Shown here: positions 44,432-57,043 of the stretch, piece after piece
How positions within the stretch are numbered: position 1 is the stretch's first letter
How the letters are laid out: every line of letters begins with the position of its first letter
The notes under the pieces: model-generated
Seen by the model: only the letters and a program-made list of their open reading frames with translations
The model's database searches: none
Told to the model about the DNA's origin: nothing
Assembly (NCBI GenBank): GCA_028712695.1
Contig: JAQTQZ010000009.1
Location: forward strand, 56,186 to 120,185
Origin: Methylovulum sp.
GTDB lineage: Bacteria; Pseudomonadota; Gammaproteobacteria; Methylococcales; Methylomonadaceae
Length of the DNA: 64,000 nt
Reading direction: 5' to 3'
Made by a program: the position numbers and the translations under genes

Positions 44432-47041
44432 TTAAGCTAATTTCTCCTGCACCCAACCAACAACCCCTACCAAAGCCGAATCTAGCCCACTCGGATCATT
44501 CCCTCCAGCCATTGCCATATCCGGCCTGCCGCCACCTTTACCGCCGACTTGCGTAGCAACGAAATTCACCAAATCCCCCGCTTTAACTTGTCCCATCCGG
44601 TCTTTGCTGACACCAGCAACCAAGCTGACTTTTTCGCCGTCGACCACTGCCAACACCACTACTGCGCTGCCCAGTTTGTTTTTCAACTGGTCAGCAAGGT
44701 CACGTAGGGCTTTGGCTTCTATGCCTTCAAGTTTGACTGCCAATACTTTAGTTCCGACGACATCAACCGCTTGGTTGGCAAGATCGTCGCCTTGGGAACT
44801 GGCGAGTTTGGCGTTGAGGCGTTCGAGTTGTTTTTCCAAATCGCGGCTTTTCACCAGCAGTTGCTCGACTTTTTCCGCCGCTTTGTCGGGTGCGCTTTTG
44901 AGCAATCCGGCAATGGCGTTCAGCACGTGCTCACGTTCAACCAACCAGTCCAAACAACCAGCCCCCGTAACAGCCTCGATACGGCGCACCCCTGCCGCCA
45001 CGCCGGTTTCGCTAATAATTTTGAAACAACCAATGTCGCCCGCACGTTCAACATGCGTGCCACCACATAATTCGGTGGAGAATGCACCGATTTTCAACAC
45101 GCGCACTTCGTCGCCGTATTTTTCGCCAAACAAGGCCATCGCCCCCGCTTTCACCGCGTCGTCTTTTGCCATGGTTTCAGCGGAAACGGCTTGGTTTAGG
45201 CGGATTTGCCCGTTCACCAGTTTTTCCAGCGTGGCGATTTGTTCGGGCGTGACAGGTTCAAAATGCGAGAAGTCAAAGCGCAAGCGTTCTGGATTGACCA
45301 GCGAGCCTTTTTGCGCGACGTGCTCACCCAAGGTTTGGCGTAAGGCAGCGTGCAGCAAATGCGTGGCGGAATGGTTGAGTTCGGTGGCTTTGCGTTGTTC
45401 GGCACTGACTTTCGCGTTGCACAGCTGCCCGACTTTTAGCTCACCAGAAACAACTTTACCCTTGTGCAAAAACAATGTGCCGCCTTGCTTTTGCGTGTCG
45501 GCTACAGCAAATACGCCAACGTCGGTTTTCAATTCGCCACAATCGCCGACTTGCCCGCCAGATTCCGCATAGAACGGGGTTTTGTCCAACACCACCACGC
45601 CTTCCTCGCCCTCAGCCAAACTGCTTACCGATTTGCCTTGTTGATAGAGCGCGACGATATGCACGTCATCATTCAAATTGTCGTAGCCAGTGAATTCGGT
45701 TTGGCTGTCGAGCTTGATGTCTTGATCGTAATCGGCACCGAAGCTACTGGCGGAACGGGCGCGTTCGCGTTGCGCCGCCATGTCTTGCTCAAAGCCGTCA
45801 TAATCGACGGTGAGGTTGTGTTCGCGGGCGAAGTCGGCGGTCAAATCGACTGGGAAACCATAAGTGTCGTAAAGTTGGAACACAGTGTCACCCGGAATGA
45901 CCGTGCCTTCCAATTTGGCGACACAGGCTTCCAAAATCTTCATGCCCTGCCCTAGGGTTTCCGCAAAACGCTCTTCTTCTTTTTTTAGTACACGTTCTAC
46001 TTGTTCTTGGGCATTTTTTAATTCGGGGTAAGCGGTGCCCATTTCTTCAACCAACGGCGCGACGAGCTTGTAGAAGAAAATATCCAAGATGCCCAAACGG
46101 TAGCCGTGGCGGATGGCGCGGCGGATGATGCGGCGCAATACATAACCACGGCCTTCGTTGGACGGCATCACGCCATCGGTGATCAAGAACGCGCAGGAGC
46201 GGATATGGTCGGCGATGACGCGTAAGGAGCTATTAGTCAGATCGGCGGTTTTCGCCAATACGGCGGCAGCGTTGAGCAGCTTTTGGAACAAGTCGATTTC
46301 GTAATTGCTATGGACCCCTTGCAAAATCGCTGAGATACGTTCCAATCCCATGCCAGTATCGACGGATGGTTTTGGTAACGGGGTCATCGTACCATCGGCG
46401 GAACGGTCATACTGCATGAACACGAGGTTCCAGATTTCGATGTAGCGGTCACCGTCTTCATCGGGTGAACCCGGAGGGCCGCCGAAAATGTGTTCGCCAT
46501 GGTCGTAGAAAATTTCGGTGCAAGGCCCGCAAGGGCCGACATCGCCCATTGACCAAAAATTGTCTTTGGTGGCGATGCGCGAGAAACGTTCGGGATCAAC
46601 GCCTACGTCATTCAACCAAATCACTTCGGCTTCTTTATCTTCTGAGTAAACCGTCACCCAAAGTTTTTCGGCGGGAATTTCCATTTCTTTGGTCAAAAAT
46701 TCCCAAGCATAATGGATGGCTTCTTTTTTAAAATAATCGCCAAAACTGAAATTGCCGAGCATTTCAAAAAACGTGTGGTGCCGTGCGGTGTAGCCGACAT
46801 TTTCCAAATCGTTGTGCTTGCCGCCCGCACGTACACAGCGCTGGCTGGTCGCGGCTTTGCTGAAGGGTTTGTGCTCTCTTCCCAAAAACACATCCTTGAA
46901 CTGCACCATACCGGCATTGGTGAACAATAGGGTCGGGTCGTTGCCAGGCACTAGCGAGCTGGAAGGCTCGATGGCATGTCCATGTTGACGGAAATAGTCC
47001 AGAAAGGCGGCGCGTAGCTCTGCGCTAGTCAATTTTTTCAT
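44432..47041 (-). CDS. alaS: Alanyl-tRNA synthetase
   Basis: 869 residues. Class II catalytic domain ([43 protein letters not shown]), the tRNA recognition part with [17 protein letters not shown], the editing domain zinc site ([11 protein letters not shown] and [13 protein letters not shown]) and the C-terminal C-Ala domain ending near [15 protein letters not shown]. It charges tRNA-Ala and removes mischarged Ser or Gly. Length is normal. It follows recX, in the common gammaproteobacterial order recA-recX-alaS. Confidence 0.97.
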   Translation of the reverse strand: MKKLTSAELRAAFLDYFRQHGHAIEPSSSLVPGNDPTLLFTNAGMVQFKDVFLGREHKPFSKAATSQRCVRAGGKHNDLENVGYTARHHTFFEMLGNFSFGDYFKKEAIHYAWEFLTKEMEIPAEKLWVTVYSEDKEAEVIWLNDVGVDPERFSRIATKDNFWSMGDVGPCGPCTEIFYDHGEHIFGGPPGSPDEDGDRYIEIWNLVFMQYDRSADGTMTPLPKPSVDTGMGLERISAILQGVHSNYEIDLFQKLLNAAAVLAKTADLTNSSLRVIADHIRSCAFLITDGVMPSNEGRGYVLRRIIRRAIRHGYRLGILDIFFYKLVAPLVEEMGTAYPELKNAQEQVERVLKKEEERFAETLGQGMKILEACVAKLEGTVIPGDTVFQLYDTYGFPVDLTADFAREHNLTVDYDGFEQDMAAQRERARSASSFGADYDQDIKLDSQTEFTGYDNLNDDVHIVALYQQGKSVSSLAEGEEGVVVLDKTPFYAESGGQVGDCGELKTDVGVFAVADTQKQGGTLFLHKGKVVSGELKVGQLCNAKVSAEQRKATELNHSATHLLHAALRQTLGEHVAQKGSLVNPERLRFDFSHFEPVTPEQIATLEKLVNGQIRLNQAVSAETMAKDDAVKAGAMALFGEKYGDEVRVLKIGAFSTELCGGTHVERAGDIGCFKIISETGVAAGVRRIEAVTGAGCLDWLVEREHVLNAIAGLLKSAPDKAAEKVEQLLVKSRDLEKQLERLNAKLASSQGDDLANQAVDVVGTKVLAVKLEGIEAKALRDLADQLKNKLGSAVVVLAVVDGEKVSLVAGVSKDRMGQVKAGDLVNFVATQVGGKGGGRPDMAMAGGNDPSGLDSALVGVVGWVQEKLA

Positions 47042-47073
47042 GATTTAAGGTGGGGTATTTAATGAAGATAAAA

Positions 47074-47547
47074 CTAATTCTTAGGGTTGTTACTGTTCAA
47101 ATGGTCATATAACGCACTAATCATTACCGCAGGAAAGCCGCGTTGCATTAAAAACCGGCTACGTTTTGCCCATTCTTGCCAGTCCATACGGTTATTATCA
47201 GGGTCGTGCTTATATTTTTTGTTATAAACCTGCTCCAGCACGTCCATCCAGCTGCCTGCCACAGTTTCTGCAATGTCTTCAAGATTGACCGTATCCACCC
47301 CTTTTTGATGGAGTTGGTAGCCAATAAAAATAGGGCCGTAACCTCTTTGGATACGGTGCCGGACATAACTCTGCGCATATCTTAGGTCGTCTTGCCAACC
47401 TTGCCGGGCCAACTCTTCAATGACAGCAAGGGCTCCATCACGCCCGTAACCTTTCAGTAGGCACTTGGTAAGCAGTTCTTTTTGGCTATGCTCCCTACGC
47501 GCCAGCAAACTTAAGCAAAAGTTGTTGATTTCCTTTGTGTCGGCCAC
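47074..47547 (-). CDS. recX: RecX, regulator of RecA
   Basis: 157 residues of helical repeats typical of RecX: CLSLLARREHSQKELLTKCLLKG, LARQGWQDDLRYAQSYVRHR, GYGPIFIGYQLHQKGV. RecX binds within the RecA filament groove and limits its growth. The ATG at 47547 lies six bases after the recA stop, so the two are cotranscribed. Confidence 0.92.
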   Translation of the reverse strand: MADTKEINNFCLSLLARREHSQKELLTKCLLKGYGRDGALAVIEELARQGWQDDLRYAQSYVRHRIQRGYGPIFIGYQLHQKGVDTVNLEDIAETVAGSWMDVLEQVYNKKYKHDPDNNRMDWQEWAKRSRFLMQRGFPAVMISALYDHLNSNNPKN

Positions 47548-47553
47548 GATCCG

Positions 47554-48606
47554 CTACATTACATCGTCATCATCCACAGCGCTTTCAACAAGGGTATTGC
47601 CGGCAAGGGCTGCGGGTTTAACAAAGGCTTCCGCCCTGATTTTAGTTTCGATTTCACGCGCTTTTTCAGGATGTTCTTTCAGGAAGTTCTTAACATTATC
47701 CTTCCCTTGGCCAATTTTTTCATCGCCGTAGCTGTACCATGACCCCGCTTTTTGGATAAAACCGTACTTAACGCCTAGGTCAACCAGTTCACCGACAAAA
47801 GAAATACCTTCACCGTACAAAATCTCAAATTCAGCTTCTTTAAACGGTGGCGCGACCTTGTTTTTCACCACTTTAACGCGGGTTTCATTACCGACCACTT
47901 CATCGCCTTTTTTAATCGAGCCAATGCGCCGTATATCCAAACGCACCGATGCGTAAAACTTCAAGGCGTTACCACCCGTGGTGGTTTCAGGATTGCCAAA
48001 CATAACCCCAATTTTCATTCTGATTTGGTTAATAAAAATAACCAGCGTATTGGAGCGCTTAATATTTGCGGTCAATTTTCTCAATGCCTGAGACATCAAC
48101 CGCGCTTGTAATCCCATGTGGGAGTCGCCCATATCGCCTTCAATTTCGGCTTTAGGGGTAAGGGCGGCAACCGAATCGATGACGACAATATCAACTGCCC
48201 CAGAACGCACCAACATATCAACAATTTCCAATGCCTGCTCGCCTGTGTCAGGCTGGGAAACCAATAAATCATCCACGTTAACGCCGATTTTTTCGGCGTA
48301 GCCGGGATCTAACGCGTGCTCAGCATCAACAAAGGCGGCTGTGCCGCCCAATTTTTGTATTTCGGCAATCACTTGCAGCGTCAATGTCGTTTTGCCGGAT
48401 GATTCTGGCCCGTAAATTTCAACAACACGGCCACGCGGCAACCCGCCGCAACCTAAGGCAATATCCAATCCTAATGAGCCGGTGGAAACCACCTCTATGT
48501 CACGGGATGCGGCGACATCGCCCATCCGCATAACCGAACCTTTACCAAACTGCTTTTCGATTTGCATCAGTGCAGCGCCAAGTGCTTTCTTTTTGTTCTC
48601 ATCCAT
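47554..48606 (-). CDS. recA: RecA recombinase
   Basis: 350 residues. Walker [11 protein letters not shown], Walker [11 protein letters not shown], the DNA-binding loop [24 protein letters not shown] and the acidic C-terminal tail DDDVM. It binds single-stranded DNA, drives strand exchange and activates LexA self-cleavage. Starts at the ATG at 48606. I searched the 266-base upstream region and found no obvious CTGT-N8-ACAG SOS box. Confidence 0.98.
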   Translation of the reverse strand: MDENKKKALGAALMQIEKQFGKGSVMRMGDVAASRDIEVVSTGSLGLDIALGCGGLPRGRVVEIYGPESSGKTTLTLQVIAEIQKLGGTAAFVDAEHALDPGYAEKIGVNVDDLLVSQPDTGEQALEIVDMLVRSGAVDIVVIDSVAALTPKAEIEGDMGDSHMGLQARLMSQALRKLTANIKRSNTLVIFINQIRMKIGVMFGNPETTTGGNALKFYASVRLDIRRIGSIKKGDEVVGNETRVKVVKNKVAPPFKEAEFEILYGEGISFVGELVDLGVKYGFIQKAGSWYSYGDEKIGQGKDNVKNFLKEHPEKAREIETKIRAEAFVKPAALAGNTLVESAVDDDDVM

Positions 48607-48872
48607 TGTTAATGCCTTTGTATATGCGTTATGCCCTAAAAATACGGGCGATATGAGTTATAAGGTTAGAAAGGGAACTGCAAAACCAAAGCCGTTTATT
48701 ATTACATAGGGGCATAGCTTCGGGTAGTGCTGAATTTACTAAAAATATAGGCAACAACTGACCCAACTTTATAGCATAATCGCGGCTAATACCCGGTACA
48801 AGAACCGCACCCAAAGCTAACAGGATTGCTTGTTCAAATAAGCTTTAAAGACTTTTACACAGAACAATCAAA

Positions 48873-50018
48873 TCAGGACAACATCCCCTGCGCCAATTCA
48901 GCCATTGCTTTTGACGCACCACCCTGACCCAGCCGTTGTTTGACCTCGGACAAATTTTTACGCATGTCGGCGTTATAGGAATTGTCCGTCAAAATGCGCA
49001 ACATCTCAGCGGCCAAGTTTTCCGGGGTCGCTTCATGCTGGATAAACTCTTTGATGATACCGTTGCCAGCAATGATATTCGGCAAACCTATAAACGGGGT
49101 TTTTACCAGCAAACGCCCTAACCAATAAGTCACCGGCGCCAATTTGTAAGCAATCGCCATAGGCACTGTCAGCAACGCTATTTCTAGCGTTGCCGTACCG
49201 GATGTGGTCATTATGGCATCACAACATTGCATGACATCATAAGGCTGATTTTTAATGAGGATTATGTTAACGGATGATTGTTGGCAATAGCCTGCCAACA
49301 GTTCGTCGGCAATTGAACCGGCCTGCGGCAAAACAAATTGGACGTCAGGCAGGTTAGCCTGCAATTTTTCAGCAGCCGCCAACATAACCGGCAACATGCG
49401 CTTGATTTCGTTGACTCGGCTACCAGGCAACAAACCAACAACCGGATGCTGCCTATCCAAACCAAACCGTAGCAAATCTTCAGCTTTGCTGTGCTGGGGA
49501 TGGACTTTATCGACCGAGGGATGGCCCACATAACGGACAGGGACATTTTCAGCTTCATAGTAAGCCGTTTCAAACGGAAAAATGACCGCCATCATGTCGA
49601 TAACTTTGCCATACTGCTTAACCCGCCCTGCCCGCCATGCCCAGACTTGCGGACCAACATAAAACAACACCTTGATGCCATGTTGTTTGGCAAAACGCGC
49701 CAGCTTAAAGTTAAACTCCTTGTAATCCACGCAGATCAGTAAGTCCGGTTTTTCGGTCACGGCTAACTGCTGCATTAGCATTAATGCACGGCGGATTTCG
49801 CGGTAATGCTTAATCACCTCAACAACCCCGATAACGGCTATGTTGGCTGAATCATAACGTAGCCCGATACCTGCCTCAGCCATTTTAGTGCCGCCCATAC
49901 CAATCCCCTTAATAGTGGGCTGGGATTTTTTCATCTCCAGGAACAGATTGGCGGCATGCTGATCGCCGGACGGCTCACCGGCACTAAACATCACCACCAA
50001 TGGATTGGAATTAGCCAT
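48873..50018 (-). CDS. lpxB: LpxB, lipid-A-disaccharide synthase
   Basis: 381 residues from the ATG at 50018; an in-frame GTG at 50045 is an alternative. FSAGEPSGDQHAANLFLEM near the start, YVGPQVWAWRAGRVKQY, VRYVGHPSVD, LLPGSRVNEIKRMLPVML and TTSGTATLEIALLTVPMAIAYK are LpxB landmarks. It joins UDP-diacylglucosamine and lipid X in lipid A synthesis. Here it stands apart from the usual lpxA/fabZ cluster, between recA and guaB. Confidence 0.95.
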   Translation of the reverse strand: MANSNPLVVMFSAGEPSGDQHAANLFLEMKKSQPTIKGIGMGGTKMAEAGIGLRYDSANIAVIGVVEVIKHYREIRRALMLMQQLAVTEKPDLLICVDYKEFNFKLARFAKQHGIKVLFYVGPQVWAWRAGRVKQYGKVIDMMAVIFPFETAYYEAENVPVRYVGHPSVDKVHPQHSKAEDLLRFGLDRQHPVVGLLPGSRVNEIKRMLPVMLAAAEKLQANLPDVQFVLPQAGSIADELLAGYCQQSSVNIILIKNQPYDVMQCCDAIMTTSGTATLEIALLTVPMAIAYKLAPVTYWLGRLLVKTPFIGLPNIIAGNGIIKEFIQHEATPENLAAEMLRILTDNSYNADMRKNLSEVKQRLGQGGASKAMAELAQGMLS

Positions 50019-50113
50019 AAAATCACTTTGCGATAGGATAAACACTACATCTTACGATGCACATTAACTTTTCAATAACGGGCCTGCCTGCACAGCCAAC
50101 CTAATCCTAACAA

Positions 50114-51899
<1,786 letters not shown>

Positions 51900-52355
51900 A
51901 TGAAAAAATTACAATTTACTAAAAAACTATTGGTTGCTGGCATGCTGGGCAGCATGCTTGCATTAACTGGCACTGGTTGTTCCGATAAATCTGATGATAA
52001 AGAAAAAGTAACCGTTACCAAAAAAGCCAACCACAATCCTAATCCTTTCGACCATTCAGCGGATGTTCCAGTAACCGACAGTGAAAAACGCCAATTTGAG
52101 CATGACTTTGCCGCCCAATGCATCGACAGGGAAGCAAAAAACTCAGGCAATGCGGCTGACAAAGAACGCTTTAGCAAACCCTGCCACTGTATCGCGCAGT
52201 TTTTATCGAAAGACTTAACTTCTCAAGAAGCTGAGAAATTTCTTGCCGAGCATGAAAATCCCCAGTCTTTACGGATCAAATACGAAAATGCGGCATATCA
52301 CTGCTTACAAGAGAAAACGCCACCTAAGGAACCGGACTTTTCGCGTCAGCACTAA
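51900..52355 (+). CDS. Putative lipoprotein of unknown function
   Basis: 151 residues with a lipoprotein signal (LGSMLALTGTGC, Cys27) followed by a lysine- and aspartate-rich linker. The mature part has four cysteines (DFAAQCIDRE, KPCHCIAQF, AAYHCLQ), suggesting disulfides. No family recognised. It precedes a membrane protein and a GlcF-like gene on the same strand, but with a 175-base gap. Confidence 0.65.
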   Translation: MKKLQFTKKLLVAGMLGSMLALTGTGCSDKSDDKEKVTVTKKANHNPNPFDHSADVPVTDSEKRQFEHDFAAQCIDREAKNSGNAADKERFSKPCHCIAQFLSKDLTSQEAEKFLAEHENPQSLRIKYENAAYHCLQEKTPPKEPDFSRQH

Positions 52356-52530
52356 CTGTTTATAACAGCCACCGCAGCCTGTATCAGACCCAAGCCATTT
52401 ATAGTCACGATACAGGCCGCATTGACCAGCTCCGCAACAACCCGCCCGCCTTATATTTTTTATCTGGTACAGCAACTCATTGCCAACGTACACCTTTCCT
52501 CGCAAACATTAACTTATCAAGGTAATTCAT

Positions 52531-53010
52531 ATGCCGGATCAAATCGACCGTGATCGCTTAAATGCGGATCTTAAGCCTGCCTGGCTTGTGACCGGCATCA
52601 TGTTAGCAATGCTAATAGCCTACCCTGTTATGTGCCACGTTTTAGGTAACCAATTACAACACCCCCTACCGGAAGCACAACGCATACTTTTAAGGACAGT
52701 ATTGTATGGTATTGCAATTGTCACTTTTCCTATGACTAATTTGCTCCGCCATATCCAATTACGGCTCAATCAAACCATGCCCGGCGACACCCCCGCCAAA
52801 AACCGCTATCTGGTAACCGTCATCGTCTCCCTATCCCTTATTGAGAGCATCGGTATTTTTGGTTTCATCATGTTTATCCTCGGCGATGATTTCAATACGC
52901 TTTATATATTTACCAGCATGTCCGTATTGGGTTTGTTCTTATACCGCCCGAAACCCGATGAATACCTCAGTATAATCACCGCCCTGGCCAACAAACAAAA
53001 CCATGGATAA
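52531..53010 (+). CDS. Multi-pass membrane protein upstream of glcF
   Basis: 159 residues with about four membrane segments (roughly 18-38, 56-74, 91-112 and 118-134). It overlaps the glcF-like gene by eight bases, which implies coupling, so it may anchor or assist that Fe-S protein. No family was recognised. Confidence 0.7.
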   Translation: MPDQIDRDRLNADLKPAWLVTGIMLAMLIAYPVMCHVLGNQLQHPLPEAQRILLRTVLYGIAIVTFPMTNLLRHIQLRLNQTMPGDTPAKNRYLVTVIVSLSLIESIGIFGFIMFILGDDFNTLYIFTSMSVLGLFLYRPKPDEYLSIITALANKQNHG

Positions 53011-54211
53011 ATTATTAGCTAACGCTGATGCCTGCGTTAAATGCGGCCTATGTTTACCGCATTGCCCAACGTATACCCACAGCCATGACGAAAATGAGTC
53101 GCCTCGCGGCCGCATCGCCCTGATTCAGGCATGGGCGAACCAGCAACTGGCAACCTCGGAAAAACTCGTTGAACATATTGATAATTGCCTGTTATGCCGG
53201 TCGTGCGAGCGGGTATGCCCAGCCGTTGTGCCCTATGGCCGATTGATTGATAACTTTCGCAGCCACCTCTATGTGGAAAGCGATGCTTCATTCGCCTTAT
53301 CGTTAATGAAAAAGGTTGCCAGCAACAAACCCTGGCAAAATATCACGCACGCAGGCTTAAAACTTTACCAGACCACCCCCTTACAAAAAATAGCCCGCCT
53401 GCTTAGCTTACCCAAATTATTTCGACTGGAAAAAATTGATCGTCTGTTACCCGACTATGTGGCACCAGTTAGTTTAGAATCAAGCTATTACGCGACCACT
53501 GCCCACGTCAAAGGCAATGTCGGCCTATTCGTCGGCTGCATGGGAACACTACTGGATCAAGAAACCATTCGTGCGGCAATCAGCGTATTAACAACGGTCG
53601 GGTTTAATGTGTATTTGCCCGAACAACAGACCTGTTGCGGCGCTTTGGCTTTGCATGATGGCGATGGGGCAAACGCAGCGCAGCTGGCTGAAGTCAATCA
53701 CCGCGCCTTTAAAGAACTCCCATTGGACGTAATTTTAACCATTGCCAGCGGCTGTGGCAGCCAGTTGCAAGACCACATGCCAGCCGAGTTTTCCGGCAAA
53801 GTGGCTGATATTAGCCAGTTTTTAGCACAATCCACAAATCAGCTAGGCGAATTGCTAAAGCCATTACCAGCAACTGTCTGCTTGCACACACCCTGTTCAT
53901 TAAAAAATGCCATGCGGGCAGAACAAGGGGCATTGAAACTTTTGCAACACATCCCGGACATCAATATAGCTAGCTTGCCTAATACCCTGCTATGTTGCGG
54001 TTCAGCGGGCAGTTATATGCTTGAGCACGCCAAAATGGCGCAACTATTACTGAATGATTTATTGGATGCGGCATTAGCAAGCGATCAGCCGGATTACTTG
54101 GTGAGTTCGAATATAGGCTGTGCATTACATATAGCTGCGGGCTTGAAGGAACGCGGAATCACTTTGGAAGTGCTACACCCGATCACTTTAATTGCACGGC
54201 AACTGAAATGA
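53003..54211 (+). CDS. glcF: GlcF-like Fe-S subunit (glycolate oxidase type)
   Basis: 402 residues. Two 4Fe-4S motifs near the N-terminus (CVKCGLCLPHCPTY and CLLCRSCERVCP) and two cysteine-rich CCG domains (FVGCMGTLLD with TCCGALALHDG; HTPCSLKN with LCCGSAGSYML). GlcF accepts electrons from flavin subunits GlcD/GlcE in glycolate oxidation. Neither partner is in this window, so substrate and partner are open; LldE/HdrD-like roles are possible. Confidence 0.82.
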   Translation: MDKLLANADACVKCGLCLPHCPTYTHSHDENESPRGRIALIQAWANQQLATSEKLVEHIDNCLLCRSCERVCPAVVPYGRLIDNFRSHLYVESDASFALSLMKKVASNKPWQNITHAGLKLYQTTPLQKIARLLSLPKLFRLEKIDRLLPDYVAPVSLESSYYATTAHVKGNVGLFVGCMGTLLDQETIRAAISVLTTVGFNVYLPEQQTCCGALALHDGDGANAAQLAEVNHRAFKELPLDVILTIASGCGSQLQDHMPAEFSGKVADISQFLAQSTNQLGELLKPLPATVCLHTPCSLKNAMRAEQGALKLLQHIPDINIASLPNTLLCCGSAGSYMLEHAKMAQLLLNDLLDAALASDQPDYLVSSNIGCALHIAAGLKERGITLEVLHPITLIARQLK

Positions 54212-54273
54212 TTGGCAAGATGATGTAGGCGACTATAGCCAGTCGCCCACGCCGTTAGGCTTTAAGCATGGGC

Positions 54274-55068
54274 TCAATCGTATTTACGACGGAAATTATG
54301 CCCATAAAAAATTTCCGACATTTCTTTTTGCAACTTGCTTTCAATTTCCGTTTTTTGCTCAGCCGTTAAATTACTCTCTTTTTCAAACAAGTAATTTTCA
54401 AGCTCGGTCTCCTTGAGCATCATTTTGGTATGGAAAATATTTTCCTGGTACACATTAACATCAATCAGCTGGTAGCTTTCCAGCGTATCCAAGGCGATAT
54501 AGTTTTGGATAGAGTTGATATTATGGTCGATAAAATGCTTCTTTCCTGAAATATCGCGGGTAAATCCACGCACTTTATAGTCCATGATGACAATATCTGA
54601 TTCAAAGCTGTGGATCAGGTAGTTCAATGCTTTTAACGGTGAGATTTGACCACACGTGGACACGTCAATATCCGCCCGAAACGTACTGATGCCGTTATCT
54701 GGATGACTTTCAGGATAGGTATGCACGGTGATATGGCTTTTATCCAAATGGGCAAGAACAGTGTCCGGCAACGGCCCCGGCGACTGGGTGTTCATATTGG
54801 GCGGTGGCATTGAATCGCCTTCAGAAATCAACATCGTCACACTAGCGCCTTGCGGCTCGTAATCCTGATGGGCGATATTGAGGATTTGTGCGCCGATAAT
54901 GTCTGCGACATCCCTAAGGATTTGTGTCAGTCTTTTAGCATTATAGGCTTCATCAATGTATTCAATGTAGGCCTGCTGCTGTTCCGCCGGCGCATAGCAA
55001 ACGTCATATATGTTAAAACTAAGCGACTTCGTTAAATTATTAAAGCCTTGTAATTGCAACTTTTTCAA
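54274..55068 (-). CDS. speD: S-adenosylmethionine decarboxylase proenzyme (class 1)
   Basis: 264 residues if translation starts at the TTG at 55068, equal to E. coli SpeD. That start has a GAGG site inside the last codons of the OsmC gene and gives [21 protein letters not shown], matching the family start. A frame from 55098 would add ten residues overlapping the upstream gene. Cleavage at the serine of [11 protein letters not shown] generates the pyruvoyl cofactor. It decarboxylates SAM for spermidine synthesis. Cysteine 140s region ([17 protein letters not shown]) is conserved. Confidence 0.93.
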   Translation of the reverse strand: MKKLQLQGFNNLTKSLSFNIYDVCYAPAEQQQAYIEYIDEAYNAKRLTQILRDVADIIGAQILNIAHQDYEPQGASVTMLISEGDSMPPPNMNTQSPGPLPDTVLAHLDKSHITVHTYPESHPDNGISTFRADIDVSTCGQISPLKALNYLIHSFESDIVIMDYKVRGFTRDISGKKHFIDHNINSIQNYIALDTLESYQLIDVNVYQENIFHTKMMLKETELENYLFEKESNLTAEQKTEIESKLQKEMSEIFYGHNFRRKYD

Positions 55069-55072
55069 ATTA

Positions 55073-55492
55073 TTAAACCTCGATAACTTCAAAATCATGG
55101 GTGATTTTCACCCCCGCACTGCTCAGCATAATCGATGCGGAGCAGTATTTTTCGGCTGATAATTGCACAGCCCGCTCAACAACTGACGCTTTCAAATCGC
55201 GCCCTGTCACAATAAAATGCAGGTGTATTTTGCTAAAAACGCTAGGCACGGCATCAACCCGTTCGGCAGTAATTTCCACAACGCAATCGATTATGTTATT
55301 TCTGCCTTTTTGTAAAATTTGCACAACATCAAATGAAGAGCACCCACCCACACCCAACAAGAGCATTTCCATCGGCCGAATGCCCATGTTACGGCCACCA
55401 TGATCGACGGGGCCATCCATCACAATCGCATGGCCACTGCCCGTTTCACCGACAAACATCACGCCATCGACCCATCTGACTGTTGCTTGCAT
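55073..55492 (-). CDS. OsmC family protein
   Basis: 139 residues from the ATG at 55492 with GGGAGG upstream. The OsmC/YhfA pattern is clear: [51 protein letters not shown] with the redox cysteine, and [21 protein letters not shown]. OsmC proteins reduce organic peroxides with two cysteines, while YhfA-type members have less certain function. It is upstream of speD by four bases and divergent from crp, an arrangement also seen near crp in other Gammaproteobacteria. Confidence 0.88.
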   Translation of the reverse strand: MQATVRWVDGVMFVGETGSGHAIVMDGPVDHGGRNMGIRPMEMLLLGVGGCSSFDVVQILQKGRNNIIDCVVEITAERVDAVPSVFSKIHLHFIVTGRDLKASVVERAVQLSAEKYCSASIMLSSAGVKITHDFEVIEV

Positions 55493-55675
55493 TTGTTTTT
55501 CCCTCCCAGTGAAAAAAGACGCATAGCGTAGCACATTAATTATTATTAAATTTTGATTTTTTGTTAAATTTCTGCATTACAGATAGAATACATCTCCTAA
55601 TAAGCCATGCCATCATCGTTGACGAAAGCACATTGCGTCTGGGAATAAAATGGCATAACACCGATAACAACTAAC

Positions 55676-56335
55676 ATGCCTTATAACGTTCAAAAAAAAC
55701 CTCATTGTAAAGAAGCACTGGCACATTTTTTAAAATTGTGCAATATAAAAAACTATCCCAGTAAAGCCACTGTAATAAAAGAAGGCGATACCGGGGACAG
55801 TTTGTATTTTATTATTAGCGGCTCAGTCTGCATTTGCACGGAAGGGACTAATGGAAAATACGAATTGGTATTAGCTTATCTGAATAAGCATGACTTTATC
55901 GGTGAGATCGGTTTTTTTAAAGGCCCACAAGTCCGTAAAGTCGCCGTCAAAACCCGTACCCAATGCCAATTGGCAGAAATCCACTATGAACGATTTAAAC
56001 AGGCATTAAAAACGGAGTTACTGCCTTACGCGCCGGATTTATTATTCATGATTGGAGACCAATTAGCCACTCGACTACTAATGACTAGCCGCAAATTCAG
56101 TGATTTGGCTTTTATGGATGTCGAAGGACGTATTGCCCGGACGTTGCTTGACCTTTGTAAGGAACCGGATGCCATTACCCACCCTGACGGCATGCAGCTG
56201 CATATATCAAGACAGGAAATTGGCCGCCTTGTCGGATGCTCAAGAGAAATGGCCGGTCGCGTTTTGAAGGAATTGGAAAATAAGGAGCTACTGACGGCCC
56301 ATGGCAAGACTATTGTAGTTTTTAATACGCGTTAG
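55676..56335 (+). CDS. crp: CRP/Vfr-type cyclic nucleotide-responsive transcription regulator
   Basis: 219 residues. Cyclic nucleotide-binding domain (KATVIKEGDTGDSLYFIISGSVCI, FIGEIGFF) and helix-turn-helix with ISRQEIGRLVGCSREMAGRVLKELE, matching CRP/Vfr. The cAMP phosphate pocket normally has an arginine-serine pair; here the segment is GPQVRKVAVKTRT, so nucleotide binding may differ (Clp-like proteins bind c-di-GMP instead). Its 3' end overlaps the convergent tsaB gene by 14 bases. Confidence 0.86.
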   Translation: MPYNVQKKPHCKEALAHFLKLCNIKNYPSKATVIKEGDTGDSLYFIISGSVCICTEGTNGKYELVLAYLNKHDFIGEIGFFKGPQVRKVAVKTRTQCQLAEIHYERFKQALKTELLPYAPDLLFMIGDQLATRLLMTSRKFSDLAFMDVEGRIARTLLDLCKEPDAITHPDGMQLHISRQEIGRLVGCSREMAGRVLKELENKELLTAHGKTIVVFNTR

Positions 56336-57041
56336 GGATCTGTCCGTTTAATTTTGCACGCTCAAGTTCTGTTTTAGCCACTTTATCGCGCAAATAAACC
56401 GGCATTGCCTGCTCGACAGCAACAGCCAACCCCAACTGGTAATAACGCGCCCCTAATCGGGCAATTGCTCCCGCTCTTGGCAACACATCATCAACGACGT
56501 ACCGCTCAACCCGTCCATGCAATCGGCCGCTTAATTGTTGCTGATAAACAGCCCAGCCAGAACCGACCCCTATCCCACAAACGTCAGGAAATTCGATACG
56601 CTCAGCATAACTGACCGCTTCCTCGCCTAACAACTCAGAAAAACCTTGGCCATCACGCTGGTAAACGCCCCAAAATATCTCACCCATCCGGGCATCCATC
56701 GCGGTAAAAGCGATATTGCCCGCATTATTATCGAAATAATTCTGGGCGATTGCCGCCAATGTAGAAACTGGCACCACAGGCAAGTCAGCGCCTAAAGCAA
56801 TGCCATGAATAACACCGGTGGCAATGCGCACCCCTGTAAATGAACCTGGCCCCCGACTAAACGCCAACGCGTCCAGTTGTTGCGGCCTTAACCCCGCATC
56901 ATCCATTAACGATTCAATCATTGGCAAAATCAATCGGGTATGTTCTCTGGGCTTCACTTCAAAACGCTCAAACACAGCACCATCAATAAACAGTGCTGCC
57001 GAACAGGCTTCTGTAGATGTTTCTACCGCTAATAGCTTCAT
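56322..57041 (-). CDS. tsaB: TsaB, tRNA threonylcarbamoyladenosine biosynthesis protein
   Basis: 239 residues, ASKHA fold with LAVETSTEACSAALF at the start and the conserved ALAFSRGPGSFTGVRIATG. TsaB forms the bridge of the TsaBDE complex that makes t6A37. It begins two bases after the stop of the YoaA-type helicase gene. Confidence 0.95.
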   Translation of the reverse strand: MKLLAVETSTEACSAALFIDGAVFERFEVKPREHTRLILPMIESLMDDAGLRPQQLDALAFSRGPGSFTGVRIATGVIHGIALGADLPVVPVSTLAAIAQNYFDNNAGNIAFTAMDARMGEIFWGVYQRDGQGFSELLGEEAVSYAERIEFPDVCGIGVGSGWAVYQQQLSGRLHGRVERYVVDDVLPRAGAIARLGARYYQLGLAVAVEQAMPVYLRDKVAKTELERAKLNGQIPNAY

Positions 57042-57043
57042 TA

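Noticed and set aside
54228..54247. Hairpin GGCGACT/AGTCGCC between glcF and speD as terminator
   Set aside because: Seven-base stem, no T-run on either strand.
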